DNA of 64,000 nt, taken from assembly GCA_036927565.1 (NCBI GenBank), contig JAYESD010000012.1, positions 4,712,001 through 4,776,000 of the forward strand. Reading direction: 5' to 3'. Of the stretch, positions 1-12,100 are shown one piece after another. The position numbers and the translations under genes were made by a program. The stretch comes from Tuctoria greenei. Lineage: Eukaryota > Streptophyta > Magnoliopsida > Poales > Poaceae. How positions within the stretch are numbered: the first letter of the stretch is position 1; every line of letters begins with the position of its first letter. The notes beneath the pieces were generated by a model. The model was not told the origin of the DNA, made no database searches, and saw only the letters and a program-made list of their open reading frames with translations.

Positions 1-571
1 GCCGCCGCCTCCTCTCGGCGCGAGGTCTGCCGCCCCCTCCTCCTTCCTCTCCCAGGGCACCCCTCCTCCCTTCTCTCCCTCCAGCACCCCTCCTCCCTCC
101 GGCCCCTCGCGCCACGCCGTGCCAGCCCCCACCGCCGCCTGTTCAGTGTCGCCTTGGCGGCTGGCCCCCCTCCCCCAACCCCCAACCCCAACCCTCCCCT
201 CACCCCTTGTTTTTTTCTTTTCATATTTAGTTCATTTTTATGAATTACTACTCATTTTTTATGAATTAATGCATATTTAGTTTAATTTTCTTAATTAGAT
301 TTGTTAGTTAAGTAGTTTAATTTTGTCACTAAGTTTGCTTAGTTTTTGTAATTAGTTTAGTTAGTTAATTAGTTTAATTTTGTCATTAATTTTGCTTAGT
401 GTTCTTAAGTAGTTTTGCTAGTTAAACTTATTTAATTTTGTCACTACTTTTGCTTAATTATATAGTTTTATTAATTTGTTTAATGTTTATGTTAATTAGT
501 TTAGTTTATTTATATATTAGTAAATTTTCTTGAATAATGTATATGATTTTTGTTAATATTTTGAATTCTTG

Positions 572-574
<3 letters not shown>

Positions 575-602
<28 letters not shown>
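575..602. repeat. (TA)n microsatellite
   Basis: Uninterrupted AT/TA dinucleotides in an AT-rich tract (about 200-720) that follows the C-rich first 220 bases. No gene is seen in 1-720. Confidence 0.9.
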
Positions 603-730
603 TGCTATGTATACAATGCTTATTATATCAAATAAAATAAGTTCATATTTACAACAGGACAATGTCGTCGTAAATATATTGAAGCCATCATAAATATTTA
701 TTTACAACGATATTCGTTGTCTCATAGTAA

Positions 731-888
731 CGTAATCTATGCGTCATCCGTTCCGAACCGGCACATCATAACATGCGTAACACGTTATGCATGTGAGACG
801 TGTAACAATAACGTAATCTATGTCATCCGTTCCGAACGGCGCATCATAACATGCGTACAGCTTTACGCATGTGAGACGTGTAAGTTCG
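731..888. repeat. Tandem duplication of an ~80-bp unit
   Basis: Two adjacent copies (731-810 and 811-888) share CGTAATCTATG, TCATCCGTTCCGAAC, GCACATCATAACATGCGTA-like sequence and GCATGTGAGACGTGTAA. Each copy also contains a CATGCGTAA/TTACGCATG-like inverted pair. Short open frames through it on both strands are a by-product of the repeat. Confidence 0.8.
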
Positions 889-2023
889 GGATTTTCTCTT
901 TTTGGACAAATGGAGAGTAACCGAGGGGGCGTGCTTATGACGAGACGCGAGCTCCGGATATAGACGAGATTTCGGTAGCGTAACCCTGATGTTCTCCACT
1001 GCACCATTTTTGAGCGTGTAGTTGGAGAACAACGGAGTTATGTTGCCGAAATTTCACTCGAATTCAGACTTCACTTCTCGTCGTAAGCACGCTCCTCTCA
1101 GCCACACCCGGGTGGGTTTATAACCTATCTTTCCTATTAGATGTAGGACTATTGTTGGTATTTCTTAACACTACAGATTATCTCCGGTGAGAGATGAGAT
1201 CTGTAAGCGCACAGAAGATACAGTTGTAGCATTTTTCATCCAAGAGTATTTCTAAGAGTATTGTATTTATCCCCAAAGAAGGCGATGAAGTAAAGTAAAC
1301 AATATTCTTATGATCAAGATATAGGGTACTAAGTAATTATCATAGTAGGGGTAAGTTAATAATAAGGATGGTGTTGATAAACACCTAAGCAATCTACTCC
1401 TAGGGATAAGGTAGTCGCAATGATGGTTAAGTTGCGAGGAGTTACTCCTACTGTGCTCTAATTGCTCATACACATAGCTTAAGAATGTACACATGAACAT
1501 GATAATAGTGGATACTAGGGTTTAGTGGTCCAACAAATCGGACACAGATTTACCTCTGGCAAAATAAGGACGATTCCTGTAAAGAGTCTGTGGTATAGTC
1601 GAACGTGAGAGAGTGCGAAGGATGGACAGAGCTATCACCACCTGCCGCCTATCCCTACAACCCGTGGGTCTACGAGACATCGAACACTACTTAACTATCT
1701 AAGCACCACACTTACATGTTAAGTAAACACCTTAGAGGTTGCAGTACAAATATCTCTCTAAAGCAATGACTAACCTAAATATCATTGAACCAATGTTGGA
1801 ACGAAGCAAGCACTAACTTATTTATATTAACATAATCATGTTATTACCTAGTTAGACTATAGTGGAGGTGTATGTTGTTTATGATAATATAATAAATACA
1901 TTATGATTGAATCATAATAACTCCTACACCTATCACATATATGGACTCCAAAATCAAACAATAAATGCTTTGCTCATATATATGAATAAAGAAAGACTAA
2001 TAATAAGAATAATAAAAGTACAA

Positions 2024-2296
2024 TGAGAGAGAGAGAGAGAGAGGATGCTAGAGAGGGAGAGGAAGAGAGAGAAGTGATGGAGAGGAAGAGTGAGAGAATT
2101 AGAGAAAGGAGAGGAAGACAGAAATTGTGACAAAAAGAGAGAGAGAAATTAGTGAGAGAGAGGAAGAGAGTGAGAGAATGAGAGAAAGAGAGAGGGAGAG
2201 AGAGAGGAAGAGAGTGTGAGAGAAAGAGATAGAGGGAGAGGGAGAGGAAGAGAGTGAGAGAAAGAGAGAGGGAGAGGAAGAGGAAGAGTGTGAGAT
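2024..2296. repeat. GA-rich low-complexity tract
   Basis: About 270 bp of GAGAGA interspersed with GGAAGAGAGTGAGAGAA-like units. The minus-strand frame of 154 codons across it is Leu/Ser low complexity and not a gene. The region 889-2023 holds no gene I can support. Confidence 0.9.
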
Positions 2297-2595
2297 GAAT
2301 TTGTAATATGTGTAACTCTAATGTTTTTTTGCAGGGTTTGGCGACGGCGGCGCAAACTCCTTTAGCACAGCTATCGGCACCTGGAGGGACGCGCAGAGAT
2401 GACCTTTTCGGTTGCAGAGGTAGTCGAGGGGCTAGCATATAGCCCGAACGGGAATTTGAGTTGTTTTTTATGTGTTTGTCACATACTTTGAGACTTGTGT
2501 GTTTATCTGCTTGTTGTTTATATAAAATGTATGTTTTGTGATCTCGTCATCGTACGAGGCAGTCAGTTTCTGTTTTTAAAAAATAAAAAACATAA

Positions 2596-2939
2596 CTTAC
2601 ATCGGGTATGGTAATACCGGCGTAAGTTAACCCTGGATAACCAACGTAAATAAGACCATGTAACTTACGTCGGCTGAGGGTGGATGACGTAAATAAGACC
2701 ATGTAACTTACGTCGGTTGAGGATTACCGACGTAAGTTACTTACTTATGTCGGACACTGATGACCAACGTAATTAAGCTCTGGCCGACGTAATTAAATAA
2801 CTTACATCGGTCGTAAGTTACGTTAATTACGTACAAACTGCCACATAGACCAACAACCGATGTAATTAAGTAACTTATGTCGGCTTTAGCTTAATTATAT
2901 CGGTCCTGACCGACGTAATTGATCGTGATTCCTATAGTG
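2596..2939. repeat. CACTA subterminal repeats and terminal repeat
   Basis: About a dozen copies of an 11-12 bp unit close to ACTTACGTCGG occur in both orientations (for example near 2661, 2704, 2728, 2790, 2876 and 2920). They end with the terminal CACTATAGGAA in reverse complement. The candidate 3-bp target duplication is TAC at 2940-2942, not verifiable without the other end. Confidence 0.7.
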
Positions 2940-2942
2940 TAC

Positions 2943-3710
2943 ACAGGACGATGAGATAAAATTAAAACTAACGACTGATGGTAGTTACTCAGCTAAGTCT
3001 TCTTACAAGTTCCAAATTGAAGGACACAAGTCCTGGTTTGCTGAAGTCATCTGGAAGCCGTGGGCGCCGAGAAAATGCAAGTTTTTTGTTAAATATCTTT
3101 CTGCAGGATCGTGTCTGGACGGCAGCTAGACTGCAACATCGCGGTTGGCCTAATGAGTACTTCTGTTCATTGCGTAGGTGTATCTTGGAGACCGCCTCCC
3201 ATATGTGAATCGAATGTCCGGTTACTGAAGCGGTTTTGACTCTCACTTCATCCAGTGACATTCGATGAATCACTCCATCCAGCGCGATGGCCGAAGACCC
3301 ATGACATTCGATGCTGGTTCAGAGTTCTGACCAATGGCCATTGCGAAATGGACCGAAAAGCTCTCTGATCATTCACGGTCCTAGTCATTTGGTGCCTCTG
3401 GAAAGAGCGGAATGGACGTATTTTTCGTGTGTCGGAGCTTTCTGTTGGTCAGCTCGTCGAACAAATAAAACAAGAAGCGCAGGATTGGGCCAGGGCTGGA
3501 GCGAAGCACCTGGCTAAGTTCATTATAACCACTCCCTGATCTCAATGTGGCGATTTGCGCCGTTTTTGCCCTCCTGTGCTTTGTCAGATCTTTTAACCCC
3601 TTTAGCTTTGTTATCCTTGTACATTGTGCTGATCTGGCCTGATTGTAAACATTTTTTTCTACTTAAATAAAATACACCGGTTCTCCGGGGTTTCAAAAAA
3701 TATAAGAAAA
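2943..3710 (+). pseudogene. LINE 3' end with zf-RVT domain, decayed
   Basis: Three-frame reading gives DEIKLKLTTDGSYSAKSSYK, then WKPWAPRKCKFF, then LLQDRVWTAARLQHRGWPN and CRRCxLETASHxxIECPVT-like sequence, the C-terminal zinc-finger region after the reverse transcriptase of grass L1-type LINEs. Frameshifts and stops break it. A 3' UTR follows to an A-rich end near 3700. Its 5' part is cut off by the CACTA end at 2939. Confidence 0.75.
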
Positions 3711-3730
3711 TCACATTATAATCACATTAT

Positions 3731-4918
3731 AGGCTCCTAACAACAGAAGGAACATGACAACAATTACCGAGAAACAAATATATGGCTCAAAGCCTCTTTC
3801 TCAAGCATATTGGAAATCTGGGAACTCTCACTTTCGGGCTGGTTTGATGAAGATAAAACAGGATTTTTTTTTCCGATTTGGTACCTTCAAAATCAAAGAT
3901 GGCACACAAATACAGTTTTGGGAAGATAAATGGTTGGGTACATCCACATTACGTGAGCAATATTCCTGTTTGTATAACATAGTTCGTTATAAACAGGCTA
4001 CGGTGGCTGATGTTCTCACCATCCAGTATTATAATTTTTCTTGGCGAAGGGATCTTATAGGGCCCAAATTAGTGGCGTGGAACGATTTACGTACACGTCT
4101 TGCTAATATTAATTTGTCTCAGGAACCAAATGAATTTCGATGGAATTTGACACCAAATGGTCAATTCTTGACGAAATCACACTACTTGGCCCTTATACAT
4201 ATAGATGTACCAAACATAAATAAGAAATTATGGAAATTGAAGGCCCCTTTAAAAATTAAAATATTCCTATGGTACTTGAGAAGAGGCGTTATTCTAACAA
4301 AGGATAACCTGATTAAACGTAATTGGAAGGGAAGCATTAAATGTTCTTTCTGTACCTCCAATGAGACGATTAATCACTTGTTCTTTGAATGCCAATTTGC
4401 ACGTTCAGTTTGGAGGATTGTTCAAGTGGCGGCATCTCTTGCTCCACCATGTACTGTTTCAAACATGTTTGATGCTTGGCTACAGGGAATTAGTAAAGAG
4501 CTAAAACCGCTTGTTTTGTTGGGCGCTTCAGCTATTTGTTAGGCAATTTGGCATTGCAGGAACGATATTGTGTTTGAAAGAAAAAAATTATGTTCTCTTT
4601 GCAGGTTGTTTCTATGGCTACTCAGTGGCTCTGCTCGTGGGTTTTTCTTCAGAAGCCTACATCAGGATATATGCAGACGGTCGGAGGAAGTGGTCATGGT
4701 TATTTTTTTCCCAGGCACATGGGTTGCGATCTAGTCTTAAAATTGATCACCGTTAAACTGGCTGGAGTTGTAGTTCATTTTATTTTAATTTTACATTTAG
4801 GCTTTGTGTACCAGTATGGTTCAGAAGTCGGGAGTGAGCTTTCATGTAAGTGATATCATCTTGATGTAACTGTCATGAAAAGAAATAAAATTTCCCTTAT
4901 CGAAAAAAAAGAAAAAAA
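3731..4918 (+). pseudogene. 5'-truncated L1-type LINE, RT C-terminus and zf-RVT
   Basis: An open frame at 3754-4542 (262 aa) contains YWKSGNSHFRAGLMKIKQDF, FKIKDGTQIQFWEDKWLG, NEFRWNLTPNGQFLTKSHY and CSFCTSNETINHLFFECQFA, the arrangement found after the RT core of plant LINEs. A TAG at 4540-4542 ends it; homologous sequence (AIWHCRNDIVFERKK) continues beyond. The copy ends in A-rich sequence at about 4905-4918. ATTATAAT near 3714 and again near 4920 may be the target duplication. Confidence 0.75.
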
Positions 4919-5232
4919 TATTATAATAGTGGTATGTTCTCAATGGCATAAAAGCCAATGTCAAGCTAAAAGCTTTAGCATCCAGAGTAGATTCAGTAAC
5001 ATCAATTCTTGTTTGATGTGCAGTGCCCATTACGACTCAGTGACGATTGATGAGTTATGAAGACCCCAGGACCAGATTTTTTTGACATGTATTATAGTAG
5101 TCATCGGACCTGCAGCAACAATGGAATTCATGGAAACAGGCACATCAAATCAATTTGAAAATGCAGATGAAAGCGCTGCCATCGAACATTGAACACAGGT
5201 GTTATTAGCGTGATACTATTGAATGAAGAAAC

Positions 5233-5520
5233 TATTAAGCTATTATGCGCTGATCAGTTGTGCTCAAAAGCTTAAGCTGATGAGAGCTGATACACAACTC
5301 ACTTATATTTCAAGACTCCTCACATGCAAGCTTTTTTTGGGCCGCAAACGTGAAATAAGAGTTGACTGCAATTTTATTTTTTAAAAAGAAATAAATTGCA
5401 GCCGACTTAGATTCGAACTCAAGACCTCTAAATCTGATACCATATTGAGCTATTATAATCAGTTGCCCTCAAAAGCTTAATCTGATGGGAGATGATAGAC
5501 AATTCACTTATATTTCAACA
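5233..5520 (-). mobile_element. Complete TRIM (SMART-type small LTR retrotransposon)
   Basis: A 288-bp unit with two LTRs (5233-5315 and 5443-5520), each beginning TGTTGAAATATAAGTGA-like on the minus strand. The primer-binding site TGGTATCAGAT (minus, 5442-5432) directly follows the right LTR. The target duplication GAAAC flanks it at 5228-5232 and 5521-5525. It codes for nothing. Size and sequence fit the SMART family of very small plant LTR elements. It lies about 580 bp downstream of the MATE stop codon. Confidence 0.85.
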
Positions 5521-5762
5521 GAAACTAAATCCTAAAAGGTTCCTTGTCGACAGGAGTAGATCAAGCCGGACGGGTAAATACCACAAACAACAAGCGGAAG
5601 GGGCAGCGGGAGCAGTCAATATGATCGCAACCTAACCCTGCGCAACACTACACCGCGCACTCAGAAGTCGGAACAGCAATTTGGCATCAGGAATGACGGC
5701 ATGCCTAGCTTGTGCACCTCACTGGTTCAAGTGTAACGTTCAACTGCAACGTACAAGTGTAA

Positions 5763-5894
5763 GACCATCCGCACCGGCGTACTTTAAAGCATACTCTATA
5801 CACTATTCTCCTTCAGCTTTTACAGTACGTACTCTAAATTATACTGCAAAATAGTGTATCCAGTATGCTTTACAGTACGCCACTGCGGATGGTC
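5763..5894. mobile_element. Tourist-like (PIF/Harbinger) MITE
   Basis: A 132-bp element with terminal inverted repeats GACCATCCGCA and TGCGGATGGTC. Inner inverted similarity (AGCATACTCTATACACTATT against AATAGTGTATCCAGTATGCT) is strong. TAA duplications flank it at 5760-5762 and 5895-5897. It lies about 200 bp downstream of the MATE stop and could be part of the 3' UTR. Confidence 0.75.
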
Positions 5895-6096
5895 TAACAA
5901 TAGAACTATTACAGTGCCCATACAAATCCCTACAGCAATCTTCAGTTGCACGGAATGCGGTTGAACAACCATATGTACAAGAATATCCCTGTGCCTAACA
6001 TCTCACGGGGTCTCAAACCATATAGCTATATAACCCTTCAACCAAACGGATTGACTCGTGCGTTCCCAACTGCCTGTCCTGACTGGAAAATAAGTT

Positions 6097-6145
6097 TTAC
6101 TCCCAACTGCGAAGAAAAGTCCATGGACCTTGTGCAGTTCCTATC
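6097..6145 (-). CDS. MATE transporter exon 13 (C-terminus and stop)
   Basis: The acceptor is TTTTTCCAG, followed by 49 nt that complete the AG|G arginine codon split from exon 12 and encode IGTAQGPWTFLRSWE and TAA. The GPWTFLR tail is the family's conserved C-terminus, which is why a 24.7-kb intron is accepted here. The 3' UTR presumably runs leftwards toward the MITE at 5763-5894. Confidence 0.88.
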
Positions 6146-9100
6146 CTGGAAAAAGAGAACAAAAAGCGTCATTGTAGCCATGATTAGAAAATACTTACAA
6201 CAATAGCCATAATAGAACAAGTGCGGTACAGGAACTACAATTGTGTAACGAATCTACAATACCGGTCAATCAAGGAAATGTTTTTTTTGGCCCAGAAAAA
6301 GGGAAGTATTTTTATCAGGAGGTACGTTTTTAGAAATTACAAAACTTATGCCATGCTAGGTTGTTACCTTCCTTGAAATGACTGTTGCAGTTGTAGACCA
6401 TACAATTTTTTAATGCAAAATGACATATGATCTACCTTTTCATCGAAGATAGAGTAAACTGGAGAAATACAAAACACGAATATGGAAACATGCAGCAACA
6501 GCTGTAATACCCAACACACATTAGACATGAACAAAATACTAATCAGCTTCCCAGACTAGAAAGGAAATACACAACAAGCTAGATAAGAAACAGTGAACTT
6601 TATGCAGTAACGACTAAATACCAATCACTGAACCTCTTAGTTGCCGATGGACAACAAACTGTAGAGACAGGAGAGAGATCCGCTCCTTCTCTATAGCCTT
6701 ACCACCGTCCAAGCAGTTACGAGACTAACAACAAGCGATCAGTCATCACGGTAGTAGGTCGAGATGTATTGAAAAGGACCTCCAATAACGACATTTTCAA
6801 TGAGAACCGTGACTTCTAAATGCCACCATCGCTCATCATGTGGATCTAGACCTAGGTTTTAACCCGGAGGGCGCTAGCGGAGGTGACGGATAACTATAAC
6901 AACATCGCGAAGGGAATCATGATGCTTGCAAATGTCACTGTTGTCGGCCCGACTACCGCCAGACTAAGCTTTCGCTTGTACCTATCGTCCATCCGCTTTC
7001 ATCTACCTGCTAGACCAAGGCCACCAATCACCCTCACCGACCACTAGATACAGACAACGCCTCTTCGAGAAGTTAATGACAGAAAAATCACCTTACGACG
7101 CAACGTCTTCCTTACCAACCAACTGCGCCACACCCCCTGACACCACCGGCGTCACGCCATCCAAACCACACCAGCAACCTCTCCCACCATGCCATCAATG
7201 CACACCAGGCACACATCAACCTCAAAGACCCTCCTACTCCGTTCACCTCAAAGTAGCTACACTATCGAGGTCAAGGCACTGACCGCCACCTTCTTCTGAC
7301 ACCGAGGCTCGCAAGCCAAGCCGCCTAGATCCACCGTCGCATGTGCCCTGAAGGCCTTGCAGCCCACATCCGTTGTCGTAGGCACTCCATGGGCTCTGCC
7401 ACCGAGATCCACTGTCGTAGAGGTCCGCAAGCCCCACCGTCAGATCCGTGTCACGTGTGTATCCGCCGTCGTAGAAAACAAATGGGTTTCAGCGTCGCCG
7501 CTCCAGGAGACCATCCGGGGAGATGAAGAGGGTCACTGTCACCGAGCACCCCGAGTAACCCACCAAATATGTCTGCCTCCACCCCGAAAATCACTATCGT
7601 CACGTCGTAACCCTTGTCGATCCACCGCGCACCAGAGGAACTAGTTCCTCGTTGCCCCAGGTCACCTCGTTGTCAAGCTCGCACATCGCCAAACACTGGC
7701 GCTTCAGCGCCTCCTGTGCTGCAAGCACAACACACCCCATCCAACACCTGCAGCCAACTTCTCCATCGACGGCGTCTCACATCGCACATACCATCCCCAC
7801 CACCCGTCGTCGGCCACCACTAGATGGTAAGCTCTCAAACATTTTCGTGTTAAATTAAAAAAAACGTTTTTTCTGTCCCAAAATATAGGGGATTGGCTGT
7901 TAGTGTTGATCCCATGACCGGTATGGGCGTACCCATACTCGGTCTGAGTCTTTCTCTCCCGTTCCACCCTTATCGGGGGTGGTTAACCAATCATGGGTTG
8001 GTTGGCCCCCTCTCACACCCGTAGATACATAAGAGGGTCACTGTTCCCTAACTGCCAATTAGAGGACCCGATCTCCACGTACGGAAAGTGAGGGAAAAGC
8101 CCCCAAATTGTCGCCCCCTCTGCTTCGCCTTCCCCATCATGCCAATCGTCGGTGACCAAGGTACGTCTACTCTCTCTCTCTCTCTCCCTGTCTAGTTAAT
8201 TCTCTAGTTGATTATGCTCTCGACATTTGATTCTTGATTAAAGATAAGTTGATTATGGATTAGCACCCAATTAGTGAGTGCCTAGTTGATTAGGTGAACC
8301 CTAAGATACAACATTGGTATCATGAGCAGGGCTAGTGTGCCCCTAATCCAACTTTTTTTTCTTTTGGATTAAGGTCAAATTTCACAGCATTTTAGAAGGA
8401 GGGGAGTAATTTTAGCCTTCGGTTTTGATTAAGAAACCTTCGAGTTAGAGACCAAAAACGAAGCAAATAAGAAAGATTAGAAGGCGGTGATCACTCACCT
8501 TAGGGCTCGCCAGCTCTTGCCGGTGTTGCCAAGTTCGCGAACCTCCGATGAGGTCGCTGCCAAGCGCGCGCCGATGGCACGCCGTACTCTCCTTGGTAAG
8601 GGCACCGTGCGATGTCGTCCTTGACGGGGTGAGCGCGCACACCGGCAAAGAAGGTGACAGCGGCGCCAACGACTCAGCTGCTGGGTGGGCTCGTCGAAAA
8701 CCTAGTGTTTCACGGCGGGACCCTAACCCTAGCCGGGGAAAAGGGCGAGGCTTCCTCAACGGCGCTTGCCAACGAGTCAACGACCGGCGGCAAGCCGCCA
8801 TGTGGCAGGCTCGCACGTCGGTCACGTGATTGTGGCACCGCCGGAGCACCCCGTCGTCGATTGCTTTCAGCCATCTTGCTCGTGCGTTGCACCGATCGGG
8901 TAGAGAGAGAAGGTGACAGGGGAAATGAAGATTACGATTTTGCCTAGAAATTGAGTCCTCTGGATTTTTATTATCCGATTTCTCAACTCTGCCGTCCGAT
9001 GGAGATCGACACCCCTTGTTGATCGCCCGTCGGTGGCCTTAGATAAGCGGCGCTGGGCCACGAGGCACAGGCGCATGCACCATCCCAGTGGGGTGCGCGG

Positions 9101-12100
9101 GCAGGCCATTGACCCGCGTGGGCCAAACCTGGCCAGGCTGTACTTCTATCCCTTCAGATAGAGCGGGCCACCGGCTCAAGCGGGCGTGCTAACAGTCGGA
9201 GCAGGCCACACCTTTCTCCCCTCTCCGGACTGAGGCTTTGCCTCTGGGCCTTAAGTGTCGCTAGCCCAATCAGTAAGAGCGCGCCAATGGCTTCGGGTCG
9301 TGGGCCAAACCTCTTGGGCTGTGCATTTTTCCTTTTTCAGGGAAAAGGTTGCAGCCTTTCGGGGCATCAATTTTGGGCCGCGCACCATTGTTTTTCCATT
9401 TTTTTGAGTAAATTAGATCTTGGACTTGGGCTAGAATCAGTGTATCGGGCCCTTTTCTAGTTGGATAAACTTTTAAGGATTTTCAATTTATGCGTGAAAC
9501 TAAGAATGAGCCTTGCTGATTTCAGCATATGGGCCTTATCAGTATTGATATTTCTCAGAAAGTAAGAAATAGACTTCGGCCAAGATCAGAAAGTGGTTAT
9601 CAAGATTTTAGCTTTCATCTGAAATCAACTTGGGCTTTGCTCAATTTAGCATGTGGGTTTTTCAGTTTTCGTTATACTTCAGATTTTTGGCCTTATGGCT
9701 GAAAATATTTTCGTGACATTTTAGTATGGGATAAAATGTCATTAGGACCCACATAATTAATTAAGTGGACAAAAATTTAATAATTATTTTATTGTTGTTT
9801 TACTTGCAGTTTTCTATAATTTAGGATTAAGTATTAGACTAAGTATTTTTCTTGACCACTTATTTAATTCAATTATTTTTGCTGTAGAATTATTAGTAAT
9901 AAAGTATCCTCATTAACAATTAAGTTAAGCTTCCGCTGTTAATTGAGAAAATGGTATATTTATTGAGTAACTAACGCGAAAAATAAATTTCCATATTTTA
10001 AGATTACTATTAGTGTTGGTAATTTTATTAAGTAACCAACGCAAACGATAAAATTGCCACATGTAAGTTCTTTTAAGATGATTTAAAATCATTGAAGTAC
10101 ATAGAAATTTTGTTGAGTAACCAACGCGAAAAATAAAATTTTCATGCATTAAGTTACTTTAAGCATTATATTTTTTGTTGATTAACCAACGTGAAATACA
10201 AAAATATTACATATTCGCTCTTTTAAGTTAATAAAGAATGTCGTTGAGTAACCAACACGAAAGACAAAATATGTCATGTATGTTTATTTATGTCCATGCA
10301 TTTACTTATACTGTATTATGTTTTATTATGAAGGTTCCTCCATTTTGACTTCACTACTAAGTTTTCTTTTTGCCAATTGAGCACTCCAATAAGAATAATT
10401 ACAGATCTTGGCAAAATAAGTTGGATATTGCTTTGGCAATTTCCAAAATAGATTTGACACTGAAGAGCACACATCCCACTGAGCATCTTCTTCCCGTTAT
10501 TCGTAACGGGGAAACTGAAGAGCCTTTCAACTTTAGGATACAAGCTTATGATAAAGACTACTTTCGGTACAACATCGCTCGTGAAAAGTGGGCCTTTTCA
10601 AATTAGAAGTGCTTATGTGCGATTAAGGGTTCGATGATTAAGGGCGTTTGAGGAGTAATTCCCGAATGCGACACTGCTTTTGAGTACCTCCTTAATATAG
10701 AGAGACAGTTTACTGACTCCTATAAAGCTACGGCAAGCTCTCTTATGGAGAAGCTTGTCACTGAGAAACACACAATGGAGGTGATGTGCTTATGCACATT
10801 CTTAGTATGATAGACATTGTTGCTAAGCTTAATCTGATGGACATGGGGTTCAAAAATGAGTTCCTCGTGAATCTCATCCTCGCCTTACCTTCGGAAGAAT
10901 ATGAGTCGTTCGTCATTGATTATAATTCTTACCTAGAGCAGTGGGATCTTGAGAAATGGACCGCTATGTGCGTTCAAGAAGAGGATCACCTTAAGACCCA
11001 TCATGTCAGTGACTTTGTCAACTACGCAAAGGGCAAAGGTAAGGGCCAGAAGGACTTCTTTAGTTCTCCTAATCCATCTTTTAAGGTTCACGACACTCCT
11101 CATAATGATACGAGTATGATTAAGTTCCCACAACAGCATCCTCCCCAAAATTATGTGAAAGTGAGTAAAAATAAGTGTCGGTTCTGTTTGGATATAGGAC
11201 ACCGTCAGAAGAACTGCTTGGGCTTCCTCAAATGGTGTTGTAAGAAACAGATTAAGTTCGAGGAGGATCCTAAAAGGAGGGGAACGGACTATTGAAGTCG
11301 CTGATGGCCATGAGCATGAGTTGAAGTCATTTATGACTTCTCATTATTATTTATATATAGTTTTGTCTTAGGCTTCATTATGTACCCCTCGATGAAGGAA
11401 ATTTGATTTATGCACTCATATTTAGATAATAAATGTTTTATTAAGTATTATCTTCAGATGTTACATTTGTTATCCATGCGTGATTATTTTGTAAGTGAAA
11501 TCCAAATTTCCTCACACGGCGAGCGCATAAGGATCAATTCCGAAACTTATTCGAATTTATGGCATTGTCTTTTAGGTCATATTTCGAGGGGAATAATTGA
11601 ATATTAGTTTCTCCATCGATTCTCTTCTCCCCATTAGATCTTTCGGATTCATAAGAATGCATTGAACATTTTTGAAAGATGTTGATATTAGTATCCATAT
11701 TTGTTGTGATTCGTTCATAACATGGATGACTAAATACGTCTATTTTATCTTATCATTCTTTCTTTCGAATAATTGGATGATTTTTTGTATTAAAGTGGTA
11801 AGATCTGATCGTAGACGGGAGTGTTATGATTGGAATACCACTGTGACCATATTCCTCAACCTTTTATCAAGGTTTCTAGGAGAAAATGGTGTGATGATAT
11901 AGTAAGTCTCAGCAAAATGGTGTATATTAATTAAGTGTGTTAAGTTATTAGTTTTGTCGATTTACGTGCTAAATCACATTTTTAGTAAATCAACATGTAA
12001 GACACAATTTGTGAAATGTGGACAGGACGTAAGTGAGCTATTTGTATGCATGGGGCTGTCCTGCTGAGACTATAAAATTCAAACATTGGTAAGCTGGACT

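Larger units (their letters stand above)
1..2939. mobile_element. CACTA (En/Spm-like) transposon, right part
   Basis: The right end is at 2931-2939, reading CACTATAGG on the minus strand. It is preceded by about 340 bp of subterminal repeats (2596-2935) built on ACTTACGTCGG and its complement in both orientations, the layout CACTA transposases bind. Sequence typical of a decayed LINE begins right after 2939, so the element appears to sit inside a LINE whose other half lies outside the window. I did not find the left end, so the extent leftwards and the assignment of 1-2500 to this element are inference. No transposase frame was recognised; a short exon-like stretch follows a TTTTTTTGCAG at about 2335. 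Confidence 0.55.

Noticed and set aside
1974..2438. 154-codon minus-strand frame
   Set aside because: Leu/Ser low complexity produced by the GA-rich tract; no family resemblance.
4842..5060. Overlapping frames on both strands after the LINE tail
   Set aside because: Short, overlap the A-rich LINE end, no recognisable motif. The sequence from 4930 to 5230 stays unassigned.
8445..8947. Frames of 93-134 codons on both strands in the GC-rich leader of Copia G
   Set aside because: Mutually overlapping, Arg/Ala/Ser-rich, typical of GC-rich noncoding sequence; no domain visible.
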